Source of the DNA: Sphingobacteriales bacterium
GTDB lineage: Bacteria; Bacteroidota; Bacteroidia; Chitinophagales; UBA2359
DNA length: 34,196 bases
Reading direction: 5' to 3'
Assembly: GCA_016718845.1 (NCBI GenBank)
Contig: JADKCK010000069.1
Location: forward strand, 1-34,196
A program made the translations under genes and the position numbers. Of the stretch, positions 23,461 through 30,689 are shown piece by piece. Numbering within the stretch: position 1 is the stretch's first letter; each line of letters opens with the position of its first letter. The notes under the pieces are model-generated. The model did not search any database. It saw only the letters and a program-made list of their open reading frames with translations, and was not told the origin of the DNA.

Positions 23461-23922
23461 GTGCGTAACTTTTTTGACCGATATATTATAGGTAAAGAAA
23501 ACCTGCCATATAACAATTTTTTAGACATAGTAGGATACGAATACCTACCCTCGCAGCGACAAACAACTTTTAGCTTTGGGCAATTGGGCATAGCTTTCGA
23601 CGAAGAACAAAAAGGATTGTATTTTAGCAGCATACCTAAAAACTGCCCACTAAAACTGCAAGAAGGCGACCTTATTAGGGGTATTAACGGCACCGAAATA
23701 AATTTTGACAACCCGCTTGGCGTACAAGATTTGCTAATCAACAACCTATACAACAAAAAAGACGACTCAAGCGTAACCATAACCATTGAACGAAACGGCG
23801 AAAAAATAGACCTAAGTGGGCAACCACAAAAAACCGATATCATGCGCAAACACATCGTTCAACCTATCCAAAAACCAAGCGAAGCACAACAAAAAATGAA
23901 CCGCATTTTTGTAGGACAATAA
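23461..23922 (+). CDS. M61 family peptidase, C-terminal PDZ part (frame-broken)
   Basis: This piece continues the M61 protein: VRNFFDRYIIGKENLPYNNF, then a PDZ domain covering about residues 40-120, with GLYFSSIPKNCPLKLQEGDL and IRGINGTEI. It ends IQKPSEAQQKMNRIFVGQ at 23922. M61 enzymes of this group commonly have a C-terminal PDZ domain for substrate binding. Counting the junctions near 22352, 22490, 23355, 23400 and 23458, the 22081-23922 gene carries at least five frame breaks. It is followed by a strong terminator at 23951. Confidence 0.82.
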   Translation: MRNFFDRYIIGKENLPYNNFLDIVGYEYLPSQRQTTFSFGQLGIAFDEEQKGLYFSSIPKNCPLKLQEGDLIRGINGTEINFDNPLGVQDLLINNLYNKKDDSSVTITIERNGEKIDLSGQPQKTDIMRKHIVQPIQKPSEAQQKMNRIFVGQ

Positions 23923-23950
23923 ACACCCCATACACCCAACTCAAATACAT

Positions 23951-23994
23951 AAAAATGGCTTTACGGTTTTAAAAAATTTCGTAAAGCCATTTTT
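23951..23994 (+). terminator. Intrinsic terminator after the M61 gene
   Basis: Perfect 15-base arms AAAAATGGCTTTACG and CGTAAAGCCATTTTT enclose a 14-base loop. Confidence 0.88.
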
Positions 23995-24097
23995 ATAAAC
24001 CCAACAATTAAACTTTGTAGATTTTCATAATTTACAATTTATATTTTACAATTTGAAGCCACTGCAAAAAGGTAAAAAATATCAATTTGCGTTTTTT

Positions 24098-24105
24098 TAT
24101 TTTTG
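24098..24105 (+). promoter_or_regulatory. Possible promoter box for the deacetylase-like gene
   Basis: TATTTTTG followed by CAAGATA matches TAnnTTTG, 151 bases upstream of the ATG at 24257. Confidence 0.4.
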
Positions 24106-24177
24106 CAAGATACTGTAAAATAGCAACTTGCACATTTAAATTCTAGCCAATATATACCCCAAATAACATTTTTGTAG

Positions 24178-24252
24178 CGCATTCAATTTATAATTCACAA
24201 TTTATAATTCACAATTAATAATTTATAATTAATAATTAATAATTTACAACTA
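24178..24252. repeat. AT-rich short repeats before the deacetylase-like gene
   Basis: Overlapping copies of TTTATAATTCACAA and AATTAATAATTTATAATT fill the leader immediately before the start codon at 24257. The rest of 23995-24177 is AT-rich with no gene visible. Confidence 0.75.
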
Positions 24253-24256
24253 ACCC

Positions 24257-25567
24257 ATGATACTTATATATACAGGAAAAACAACCAATAGACTTCGGTA
24301 TATTTTCGAGCACATACTTAAGTATGTTTTAGGGTTAAAAGTAAAATTTACCACCAATATCGAAGAGTTTAACCAACACACCGGAGCTAAAATTAACTAC
24401 AGCAGCCGAGCCTTTAACCCCAACGAACTGTTTTTTTATGCCTCGCCCCTACTTTTTGAACGACGCATAAAACCACAGCAACTAAAAATAGAAAATTTTG
24501 AAGATACCAAAATATTCTTCATCAGCAAAAATAACTCCGACCTACCTTTCGATATTTTTGCCGCCTCGTTTTACTTAATTAGCCGATACGAAGAATACCT
24601 ACCCGATGCCCAATTCGACCAACACCAACGCTATCTGCCCGAAAATAGTTTGGCATATCACCACAACTTTTTACAACAACCTATCGTAGACGTTTGGATA
24701 AAAAAACTAGAAAAAATACTCAAAAACCGTTTTCCCGACTTAGCCATAAAACGCCGCCCCTACCATTTTACCCCTACCTACGACATTGATATCGCTTATG
24801 CTTTTTCGCATAAAGGCTTTTTACGTACCACCGCAGGCTGGTTACACACATTGTACAAACGCGATTTTGATGAACTAAACACCCGAATGGCAATACTAAA
24901 ACGCGAACAAACCGACCCCTACGACACCTACGAATGGCAATACGAATTGCAAAAAAAATACGACCTAAAAAGCATCTACTTCTTTTTATTAGGCAACTAT
25001 GGTCAGTACGATAAAAACTTACCTGCCGATAACCTCGCCCTACACGAACTGATATGTTACCTAAGCGATGTTTGCCCAATTGGCATTCATCCATCTTACG
25101 AATCGAACAAAGACATACAAATTGTTGCCAACGAAATTGCAAAATTAGCACAAATTGTAAAAAAAGAAATACGCCGTAGCCGCCAACATTATCTGCGCCT
25201 TAATATACCCGACACCTACCAAAAACTACTCGAACTAGACGTTGAAAAAGATTATACCATGGGCTATGCCTCGCAGGTAGGTTTTAGGGCAGGCACAGCT
25301 TCGTCGTTTTATTTCTACGACCTAAACCTCGAAATAAAAACAACCCTGCGCGTTTATCCGTTTGCAGTTATGGATGTAACACTGCACGATTACCTAAAAT
25401 TGACGCCACAGCAAGCCCTACAACTCATCGAGCAACTTATAAATGCCACCAAAGCCGTCGATGGCTTGTTTTGCACCGTTTGGCACAACAACACCCTAAG
25501 CAACTACAAAGATTGGGAAGGCTGGCGTATGGTATACGAAGAAACCGTAAAAATGGCACTCAAATAA
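24257..25567 (+). CDS. Polysaccharide deacetylase family protein (NodB-like)
   Basis: The 436-residue product looks like the Bacteroidota group with an N-terminal DUF7033-type domain (about residues 1-150, with FNPNELFFYASPLLFERRI and LISRYEEYLPD) joined to a degenerate NodB-like deacetylase domain. The metal motif is changed from THDVD to TYDID in PTYDIDIAYAF (near residue 175), while IGIHPSYES (near 274) supplies the HxSY-type motif and GFRAGTASSFYFYDL (near 345) the conserved Arg/substrate loop. Because the first His is replaced by Tyr, activity may be altered. No signal peptide is seen. Such genes often sit in cell-surface carbohydrate loci, but none is visible here. The frame is intact and appears monocistronic. 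Confidence 0.8.
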   Translation: MILIYTGKTTNRLRYIFEHILKYVLGLKVKFTTNIEEFNQHTGAKINYSSRAFNPNELFFYASPLLFERRIKPQQLKIENFEDTKIFFISKNNSDLPFDIFAASFYLISRYEEYLPDAQFDQHQRYLPENSLAYHHNFLQQPIVDVWIKKLEKILKNRFPDLAIKRRPYHFTPTYDIDIAYAFSHKGFLRTTAGWLHTLYKRDFDELNTRMAILKREQTDPYDTYEWQYELQKKYDLKSIYFFLLGNYGQYDKNLPADNLALHELICYLSDVCPIGIHPSYESNKDIQIVANEIAKLAQIVKKEIRRSRQHYLRLNIPDTYQKLLELDVEKDYTMGYASQVGFRAGTASSFYFYDLNLEIKTTLRVYPFAVMDVTLHDYLKLTPQQALQLIEQLINATKAVDGLFCTVWHNNTLSNYKDWEGWRMVYEETVKMALK

Positions 25568-25961
25568 CACCTTCGGGTACTTAATAGTGCTATCAAAATT
25601 TAATGTATGGCAATAACACAAACAGTTTGCGCCCGCCCCGCTTGACGCGGAAAATTTATTGGTCTTTTTTGGGGGTGATGCTTGGCATACCCTAAGTTGA
25701 CTAGTGAGTGGCACCCCCAGAACAAATGTAAGCGCAGCACCAACTTTTAACAACTATCTGATGGCGGTTTCTTCGACCGGCAGCTTGAAGCTTTGACCCA
25801 CCAACCGCCCATTTTACTTGTTTTTGCTTTTTTGTCAAAAAAAAAAGTAACAAACTTTAACCAGCCGAAAGTAGTAGCAAATAACCACAAATCATCTTAA
25901 GTCTCATGCCGCTTAACATCTACCTTCTTTGCTGCTCTGCGTAAAATAAGTAGTTAACATC
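25568..25961. other. Intergenic stretch without genes; scrambled repeats
   Basis: No credible gene on either strand. It contains a long-armed inverted pair GGGGGTG/CACCCCC (25671-25718), an AGCTTGAAGCT palindrome near 25783, CGGTT...AACCG arms around it (25766-25810), and an A/T-rich pair GCTTTTTTGTC/AAAAAAAAAAGTAAC near 25826-25852. It looks like debris of dispersed repeats. Confidence 0.5.
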
Positions 25962-26007
25962 AGATACGCCAAACTTGCAAAGCTTGCAAGTTTGGCGTAT
26001 CTGTTTT
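25962..26007 (+). terminator. Strong palindrome, terminator-like, near the MmcQ/YjbR gene
   Basis: Perfect 19-base arms AGATACGCCAAACTTGCAA (25962-25980) and TTGCAAGTTTGGCGTATCT (25984-26002) have a three-base loop. A T run follows on the plus strand only, although the nearest 3' end (26049) is on the minus strand. A relative with the same ATACGCCAAA core lies at 33801-33837. Confidence 0.7.
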
Positions 26008-26048
26008 TAGGTATCATAAATACCATTTTGTAACAACCATTGCACAAC

Positions 26049-26378
26049 CTATTTAGCTTTTTTAGCCACCAAATCATACGATTGGTCAATAAATTGTTGC
26101 AGTTGCACAAGGCTCAAATCGCCGTTTATGATAATGGTGTTCCAGTGTTTTTTGTTCATGTGGTAGCCCGGCAGCACTGCCATTGGGTATTGTTCGCGCA
26201 GCTCAATGGCTTGCTCCGGATTGCATTTTACATTAAATTGCAGCGGTTGAGACTCGATACTGGCTAACAAAAACATTTTGTTGTTAACCTTAAACACAAG
26301 TGTTTCGTTGTCAAACGGAAAACTTTCGGTGCTATTTAGCTTTGCTAAACAATACTCGCGTAACTCTTCTATGTTCAT
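26049..26378 (-). CDS. MmcQ/YjbR family protein
   Basis: The 109-residue product matches the MmcQ/YjbR family (CyaY-like double-wing fold). It has the N-terminal NIEELREYCLAKLNSTESFP with FDNETLVFKVNNKMF, the QFNVKCNPEQAIELREQYP segment, and the C-terminal GYHMNKKHWNTI followed by a helix that ends in LVAKKAK. Members are small cytoplasmic proteins sometimes described as DNA-binding; their role is not established. It starts 68 bases after the stop of the sterol-desaturase-like gene on the same strand and is probably the last gene of the 28121-26049 operon. Length is normal and the frame intact. Confidence 0.88.
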   Translation of the reverse strand: MNIEELREYCLAKLNSTESFPFDNETLVFKVNNKMFLLASIESQPLQFNVKCNPEQAIELREQYPMAVLPGYHMNKKHWNTIIINGDLSLVQLQQFIDQSYDLVAKKAK

Positions 26379-26446
26379 AAATATTAATTAAAATAAACAA
26401 AAGACAATACATAAACAGTTAAAAATGAGCACTTAAATAATTGAAA

Positions 26447-27352
26447 TTAATTATCAACTTTTAATTTTTCTTGCATTTGTTTAGCTGTTTGTGTGCTACC
26501 ATCGGCACTCCATCCGGGTGGTTTTAGCAAATGATTGATACGTTGCTGCCACGACTTAGCCTTTACCAAATCGTGGGCAATGGCTATAAACTCGTGCGAG
26601 GCAATGCGCAGCGGGTTAAAGGTGTGTATGTTGGTGGTTATGCCATAAATTACGGGTTCGGCGGGGTTTTCGGGGGCAAAGGTGCCAAAAAATCTATCCC
26701 AAATAATTAAAATACCCGCATAGTTGCGGTCAAGGTAGCAAACATTGGAGGCATGATGCACCCTATGATGCGACGGCGTGTTAAATACCAACTCTACGGC
26801 ATTGGGCAAGCGTTTAATAATTTGTGTGTGTATCCAAAACTGATAGATAAGGCTGATGCTCATTTGCATAAAAATAAACAACGGATGAAAACCCAACACA
26901 GGCAGCCACAGCCAAAATGCAAACTTATAAATCTCTTCGGTCCAGCTTTGGCGCAGGGCGGTTGATAGGTTGTATTTCTCCGACGAATGATGATTAACAT
27001 GTGCTGCCCACAACAAACGCACTTCGTGGCTTAACCTATGGTGCCAATAAAAGCTAAAATCGTCGGCAAAAAGCAGCAGCACCCACGACCACCAAGCAAC
27101 GGGTATATCAAACAAACGATAGTTGTTGTACAGATACATAAACACCAAAAATGCCACACTTTTGGCAATTAAAGTAGTAAATATCGAGCCTACGCCCATG
27201 CTAATACTTGCCACCGAATCGGGAGCCTGATAAATAGACAAATGCTCGCGCCTTGCCACATATAGCTCAATAGCAATACAAAGTAAAAAAAACGGGATAG
27301 CATACAGCGTGGGGTCGGGGCTGTTATACAGTTCTTGCAATTGTTGCCACAT
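26447..27352 (-). CDS. Sterol desaturase / fatty acid hydroxylase superfamily protein
   Basis: The 301-residue integral membrane protein carries the three histidine boxes of the superfamily that bind a di-iron centre: HHRLSH (104-109), HVNHH (118-122) and HHRVHH (195-200), with His175 in the loop before the last box. Hydrophobic segments lie at about 15-31, 53-76, 84-96 and 143-172. Members use O2 and electrons to hydroxylate or desaturate lipids such as fatty acids, sterols or carotenoids; the substrate is not evident. The FNR-type reductase gene 40 bases upstream could supply electrons, which is inference from position. Confidence 0.92.
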   Translation of the reverse strand: MWQQLQELYNSPDPTLYAIPFFLLCIAIELYVARREHLSIYQAPDSVASISMGVGSIFTTLIAKSVAFLVFMYLYNNYRLFDIPVAWWSWVLLLFADDFSFYWHHRLSHEVRLLWAAHVNHHSSEKYNLSTALRQSWTEEIYKFAFWLWLPVLGFHPLFIFMQMSISLIYQFWIHTQIIKRLPNAVELVFNTPSHHRVHHASNVCYLDRNYAGILIIWDRFFGTFAPENPAEPVIYGITTNIHTFNPLRIASHEFIAIAHDLVKAKSWQQRINHLLKPPGWSADGSTQTAKQMQEKLKVDN

Positions 27353-27392
27353 AGTAAGTTAGGTTAGTAGAGTGTGAAAAATAAACACCTAT

Positions 27393-28121
27393 TTATCCAT
27401 ACGATTCGTAGATAATTTGCTTTTTGCCGTAGCCCATTGCTTCTAATCGTTGTCGGGCTTCGTTAAGCATCACGTCCCAGCCGCATAGGTAAAAATAAGC
27501 ATCGCGATGGTCGGCAAAAATCTCTTCGTAAATTTCGTGTACATACCCCCTACGCCCTGTCCACTCCGTAGATTTCTCGCGCGATAAGGTAGGATAGTAA
27601 TGAAAATTAGGAAACTCGGCAGCCAAAGCTTCCATCTCGGCACGATACAAAATGCTGTCCATGGTGCGGGTACCAAAAACAAGGTGCATAGCAGGCGGTT
27701 GCTCGGTTTGGTGACGCAAATAATTAAGCATCGACCTAAACGGGGCAATACCTGTACCAGTGCAAATAAAACAAATTTCTTTGCTTAGGTCGGCGGGCAA
27801 TAAAAACAAACCCAAAGGTCCGCGCAGTGTTATCTTGGTGCCAACTGTTACCTCCTCAAAAAGATAGCGCGTACCTGCACCACCCTCGAGCTGCACAATC
27901 ACAAACTCTAAAATATTAGTACCATCTGGCGACGAGGCAATAGAATAACTGCGCCAGCGTTTGTTCTTTTTTTCGTGAATGGGTAAATCAAAAGTAAAAA
28001 ACTGACCAGGTTTATAGTCAATTGCGTCAACAGAAGGTATCTGTATCCAAAAACGTCGGGTAGTAGGACTTTCGTTTTCGATGCGAATAAATTCGCCTTC
28101 GGTCCAAGGACTTAGTGCCAT
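27393..28121 (-). CDS. FAD-dependent ferredoxin-NADP reductase-type oxidoreductase
   Basis: The 242-residue protein has the two-domain FNR fold. The FAD domain shows PGQFFTFDL (38-46) and the RSYSIASSP motif (57-65) that binds the flavin, then GGAGTRYLF. The NAD(P)-binding domain shows ICFICTGTGIAPFRSML (116-132), HLVFGTRT, and ends with YFYLCGWDVMLNEARQRL and the C-terminal aromatic YESYG. No iron-sulfur domain is attached, so it would pass electrons between NAD(P)H and a separate carrier or enzyme. It is the first gene of a probable three-gene operon with the sterol-desaturase-type protein and the MmcQ/YjbR protein. The start codon lies about 18 bases from a GAGTGAAA repeat array. Confidence 0.92.
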   Translation of the reverse strand: MALSPWTEGEFIRIENESPTTRRFWIQIPSVDAIDYKPGQFFTFDLPIHEKKNKRWRSYSIASSPDGTNILEFVIVQLEGGAGTRYLFEEVTVGTKITLRGPLGLFLLPADLSKEICFICTGTGIAPFRSMLNYLRHQTEQPPAMHLVFGTRTMDSILYRAEMEALAAEFPNFHYYPTLSREKSTEWTGRRGYVHEIYEEIFADHRDAYFYLCGWDVMLNEARQRLEAMGYGKKQIIYESYG

Positions 28122-28138
28122 ATTGTGCTATTATATTA

Positions 28139-28414
28139 ATAAAGGAGTGAAAAGAGTGAAGGAGTGAAAAGAGTGAAAGAGATGAAAAGAGTGAAAGAGT
28201 GAAAGAGTGAAAAGAGTGAAGGAGTGAAAAGAGTGAAGGAGTGAAAAGAGTGAAAAGAGTGAAAGAGTGAAAGAATGAAAAGAGTGAAAGAGTGAAAGAG
28301 TGAAAGAGTGAAAGAGTGAAAGAGTGAAAGAGTGAAAGAGTGAAAGAGTGAAAGAGTGAAAGAGTGAAGGAGTGAAGAGAGTGAAAAGAGTGAAAAGAGT
28401 GAAAAGAGTGAAAG
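28139..28414. repeat. GAGTGAAA tandem array upstream of the FNR gene
   Basis: More than 25 units of GAGTGAAA, GAGTGAAAA and GAGTGAAGG fill the region directly upstream of the FNR start codon, with a regular 8-base stretch (about ten units) at 28278-28370. The gene's sense strand is therefore a G-free pyrimidine-rich tract (TTTCACTC). Ser/Leu/Phe/His-repeat open frames on the minus strand are not genes. Confidence 0.95.
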
Positions 28415-28420
28415 GAGTTG

Positions 28421-28556
28421 TATTTCGCCACATCGCAATTTCGCCACATCGCAATTTCGCCACATCCCCACTTCACCACATCCCCACTTCACCACATCCC
28501 CACTTCACCACTTCGCCACATCCCCACTTCGCCACATCGCAATTTCGCCATTTTGC
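28421..28556. repeat. CGCCACATCGCAATTT / CCCCACTTCACCACAT array upstream of the FNR gene
   Basis: Units of TTCGCCACATCGCAA and CACATCCCCACTTCAC make a second array, of opposite base polarity to the adjoining GAGTGAAA array. Its words are the reverse complements of the GATGTGGCGAAAT words found before ilvB and ilvD. Confidence 0.9.
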
Positions 28557-28559
28557 GTG

Positions 28560-28567
28560 CAAAGATA
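28560..28567 (-). promoter_or_regulatory. Promoter box for the FNR operon
   Basis: The minus strand reads TATCTTTG followed by CACGC, closely similar to the box at 10519-10526 (TATCTTTG, CACCC). It would place both repeat arrays in a leader of about 430 bases. Confidence 0.5.
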
Positions 28568-28672
28568 GGGTTTATTTGCTTTGGATAAGATAAAAACGAG
28601 GTAAAAGTTTTACACGTCTAATCACTAAAATAAACTTTCGAGTTCATCATCTAAAAATTACCAAAAAAAACG

Positions 28673-28680
28673 TAACTTTG
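28673..28680 (+). promoter_or_regulatory. Promoter box upstream of the first S41 gene
   Basis: TAACTTTG matches TAnnTTTG, 279 bases upstream of the ATG at 28959, with a terminator-like hairpin between the two. Confidence 0.5.
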
Positions 28681-28710
28681 TCAGCTCAAAGTTAAGATAA
28701 GTACTACATT

Positions 28711-28774
28711 GCCCTAAAAAATAAGTGCCTTAGCAAAGATATGGATGTTTGCGGCACTTTTAGGCTTTTTTTTT
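28711..28774 (+). terminator. Terminator-like hairpin in the leader of the first S41 gene
   Basis: GCCCTAAAAAATAAGTGCC can pair with GGCACTTTTAGGC with small bulges, followed by nine T. It ends about 90 bases after the expected start of transcription from 28673, so it either ends a short RNA or regulates the downstream gene. Nothing else was recognised in 28775-28958. Confidence 0.65.
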
Positions 28775-28958
28775 ACCTCAACCCGAACTATCTGCGTGTA
28801 AATAACGTTAAAGTTTGTTAAAGGCATCTATTTCTGCCCAAATTGTAAGAATTTTATACCTCGTTTAAGCGTTGTATGTAGCTATCACTTTTTGTTGTGT
28901 CTAATAGCCGCTCTTTTTATTCACCCATCTACCCCAAAAATAAAAAAACAATAATAAT

Positions 28959-30632
28959 ATGCTCCCAAACAAGTATCGTTGGTTATCGCTGGCTGGCGTT
29001 GTAATGCTGACAAGTAGCGCGTATAGTTTTAAGAACGATTATTTTGAGATAAGCAAAAATCTCGAAATTTTTACTAACATTGTCAAAGAAATTAACGCCT
29101 CGTATGTAGATGAGATAGACCCTAACAAGTTTATCCGCTCGGGGATTGACGGGATGATGAACTCCCTTGACCCTTACACCGATTTTATCCCCGAAGAAGA
29201 CCTAGATAGCTACAAAATGACTACCACCGGACGATATGGCGGCGTAGGCGCTTTGATAAAAACCGAAGGCGATTATGTAGTAATATCCGAGCCTTACGAG
29301 GGTTTCCCTGCCGATAAAGCAGGACTGCGCGCAGGCGACAAACTGTTAGAAATTGATGGTCAATCGGTGAAAAAGAAAAACACCGAAGAAGTAAGTAAAA
29401 TGCTAAAGGGCAAACCCAACACCGAGGTTAAATTGCTTATTGAACGCCCCGGCGACAGCAAACCCATTACCAAAAGTGTGTTGCGACAAGAAATACACAT
29501 TAAAAGCGTACCCTACTACGGAACCCTTAACGATAGCAAAACGGGCTACATACGCTTAACCCAATTTACCGAAGATTGCTCCAAAGACGTAGCCAATGCC
29601 CTACGCGAATTGAAAGAAAAAAACAAAATACAATCGGTTATCCTTGACCTACGCGGCAACCCAGGCGGCTTGCTCAACGAGGCTGTTGATGTAGCCAACA
29701 TCTTTATCCCCAAAAACAAAGAAGTAGTTAGCACCCGAGGCAAACGCCGCGAATGGGACAAAAGTTACAAAACCGAAAACGAACCCGTAGACCTGCAAAT
29801 ACCATTAACTGTACTGATAGACGAAGGCTCGGCTTCGGCATCAGAAATTGTATCGGGCACTATTCAGGATTTAGACAGAGGCGTAGTTATTGGTCGCCGC
29901 TCGTATGGTAAAGGCTTGGTGCAAACCACCAAAAACGTAGGCTTTGATGCCAAAGTAAAACTAACAACCGCCAAATATTACCTGCCAAGTAGCCGTTGTA
30001 TTCAAGAAATTGACTACTCGAAGGGCTTTGATGCCAAAAAAGCTTACGAAGAAGAACCCGAACACAAACCCGACTCAACACATACTGCCTTTAAAACGAG
30101 CTGCGGACGCACCGTTTACGATGCAGGTGGCATACGCCCCGACATTGAAATTGAAGAAACTACACCCGCCAACATTACCGTTAGCTTGGTCAACAAACAA
30201 TTGGTGTTTGATTATGCCACACAATACCGCATTAAACACGACAAAATACCACAACCCGAACAGTTCGAACTGTCGGATGCAGAATATAACGACTTTGTGC
30301 AGTTTCTGTCGGGTAAAAAATACGACGACTACACCACCGTAAGCGAAGACGTACTGAAACGCCTAACCGAAGTTGCCGAAAAAGAAAACTACAACAAAGC
30401 TCTAAAAACCGAGATAGAAACAATAGAAGCCAAAATGAAAGCGGACAAAACAAAAGATGTTGTTAAGTTTAAATCCGAAATCAAAAAATGGTTAGAGTAC
30501 GAAATAGTAAAACGATACTACTACCAAACCGGCGAAATACGCGAACTGCTCGAAGACGATGATGCCGCCAAACAAGCCATCAACGTATTAGATAATCCCG
30601 CAAAATACAAACAAATATTAAGCAAAAAGTAA
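28959..30632 (+). CDS. S41 family C-terminal processing peptidase (first of tandem pair)
   Basis: The 557-residue CtpA/Prc-type serine protease has a hydrophobic N-terminus that acts as signal or anchor (LSLAGVVMLTSSAYS). A PDZ domain spans about residues 90-170 (GGVGALIKTEGDYVVISEP, AGLRAGDKLLEIDGQSV). The catalytic core has GYIRLTQFT, VILDLRGNPGGLLNEAV and GSASASEI, with the nucleophile at Ser293 and the general base Lys318 in SYGKGLVQ, the 25-residue spacing seen in E. coli Prc. A long C-terminal helical region follows. It is expected to cleave C-terminal tails of envelope proteins in the periplasm. A paralogue follows after 57 bases, probably in the same transcript. The frame is intact. 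Confidence 0.95.
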   Translation: MLPNKYRWLSLAGVVMLTSSAYSFKNDYFEISKNLEIFTNIVKEINASYVDEIDPNKFIRSGIDGMMNSLDPYTDFIPEEDLDSYKMTTTGRYGGVGALIKTEGDYVVISEPYEGFPADKAGLRAGDKLLEIDGQSVKKKNTEEVSKMLKGKPNTEVKLLIERPGDSKPITKSVLRQEIHIKSVPYYGTLNDSKTGYIRLTQFTEDCSKDVANALRELKEKNKIQSVILDLRGNPGGLLNEAVDVANIFIPKNKEVVSTRGKRREWDKSYKTENEPVDLQIPLTVLIDEGSASASEIVSGTIQDLDRGVVIGRRSYGKGLVQTTKNVGFDAKVKLTTAKYYLPSSRCIQEIDYSKGFDAKKAYEEEPEHKPDSTHTAFKTSCGRTVYDAGGIRPDIEIEETTPANITVSLVNKQLVFDYATQYRIKHDKIPQPEQFELSDAEYNDFVQFLSGKKYDDYTTVSEDVLKRLTEVAEKENYNKALKTEIETIEAKMKADKTKDVVKFKSEIKKWLEYEIVKRYYYQTGEIRELLEDDDAAKQAINVLDNPAKYKQILSKK

Positions 30633-30689
30633 ATTGCAAATCATTGGTTATTATTTCTCATCTCCAATCGTTAATTATCAACCACAAAA

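Noticed and set aside
28027..28495. Ser/Leu/Phe/His-repeat proteins on the minus strand
   Set aside because: Frames through the GAGTGAAA arrays only; they overlap the real FNR gene start in other frames.
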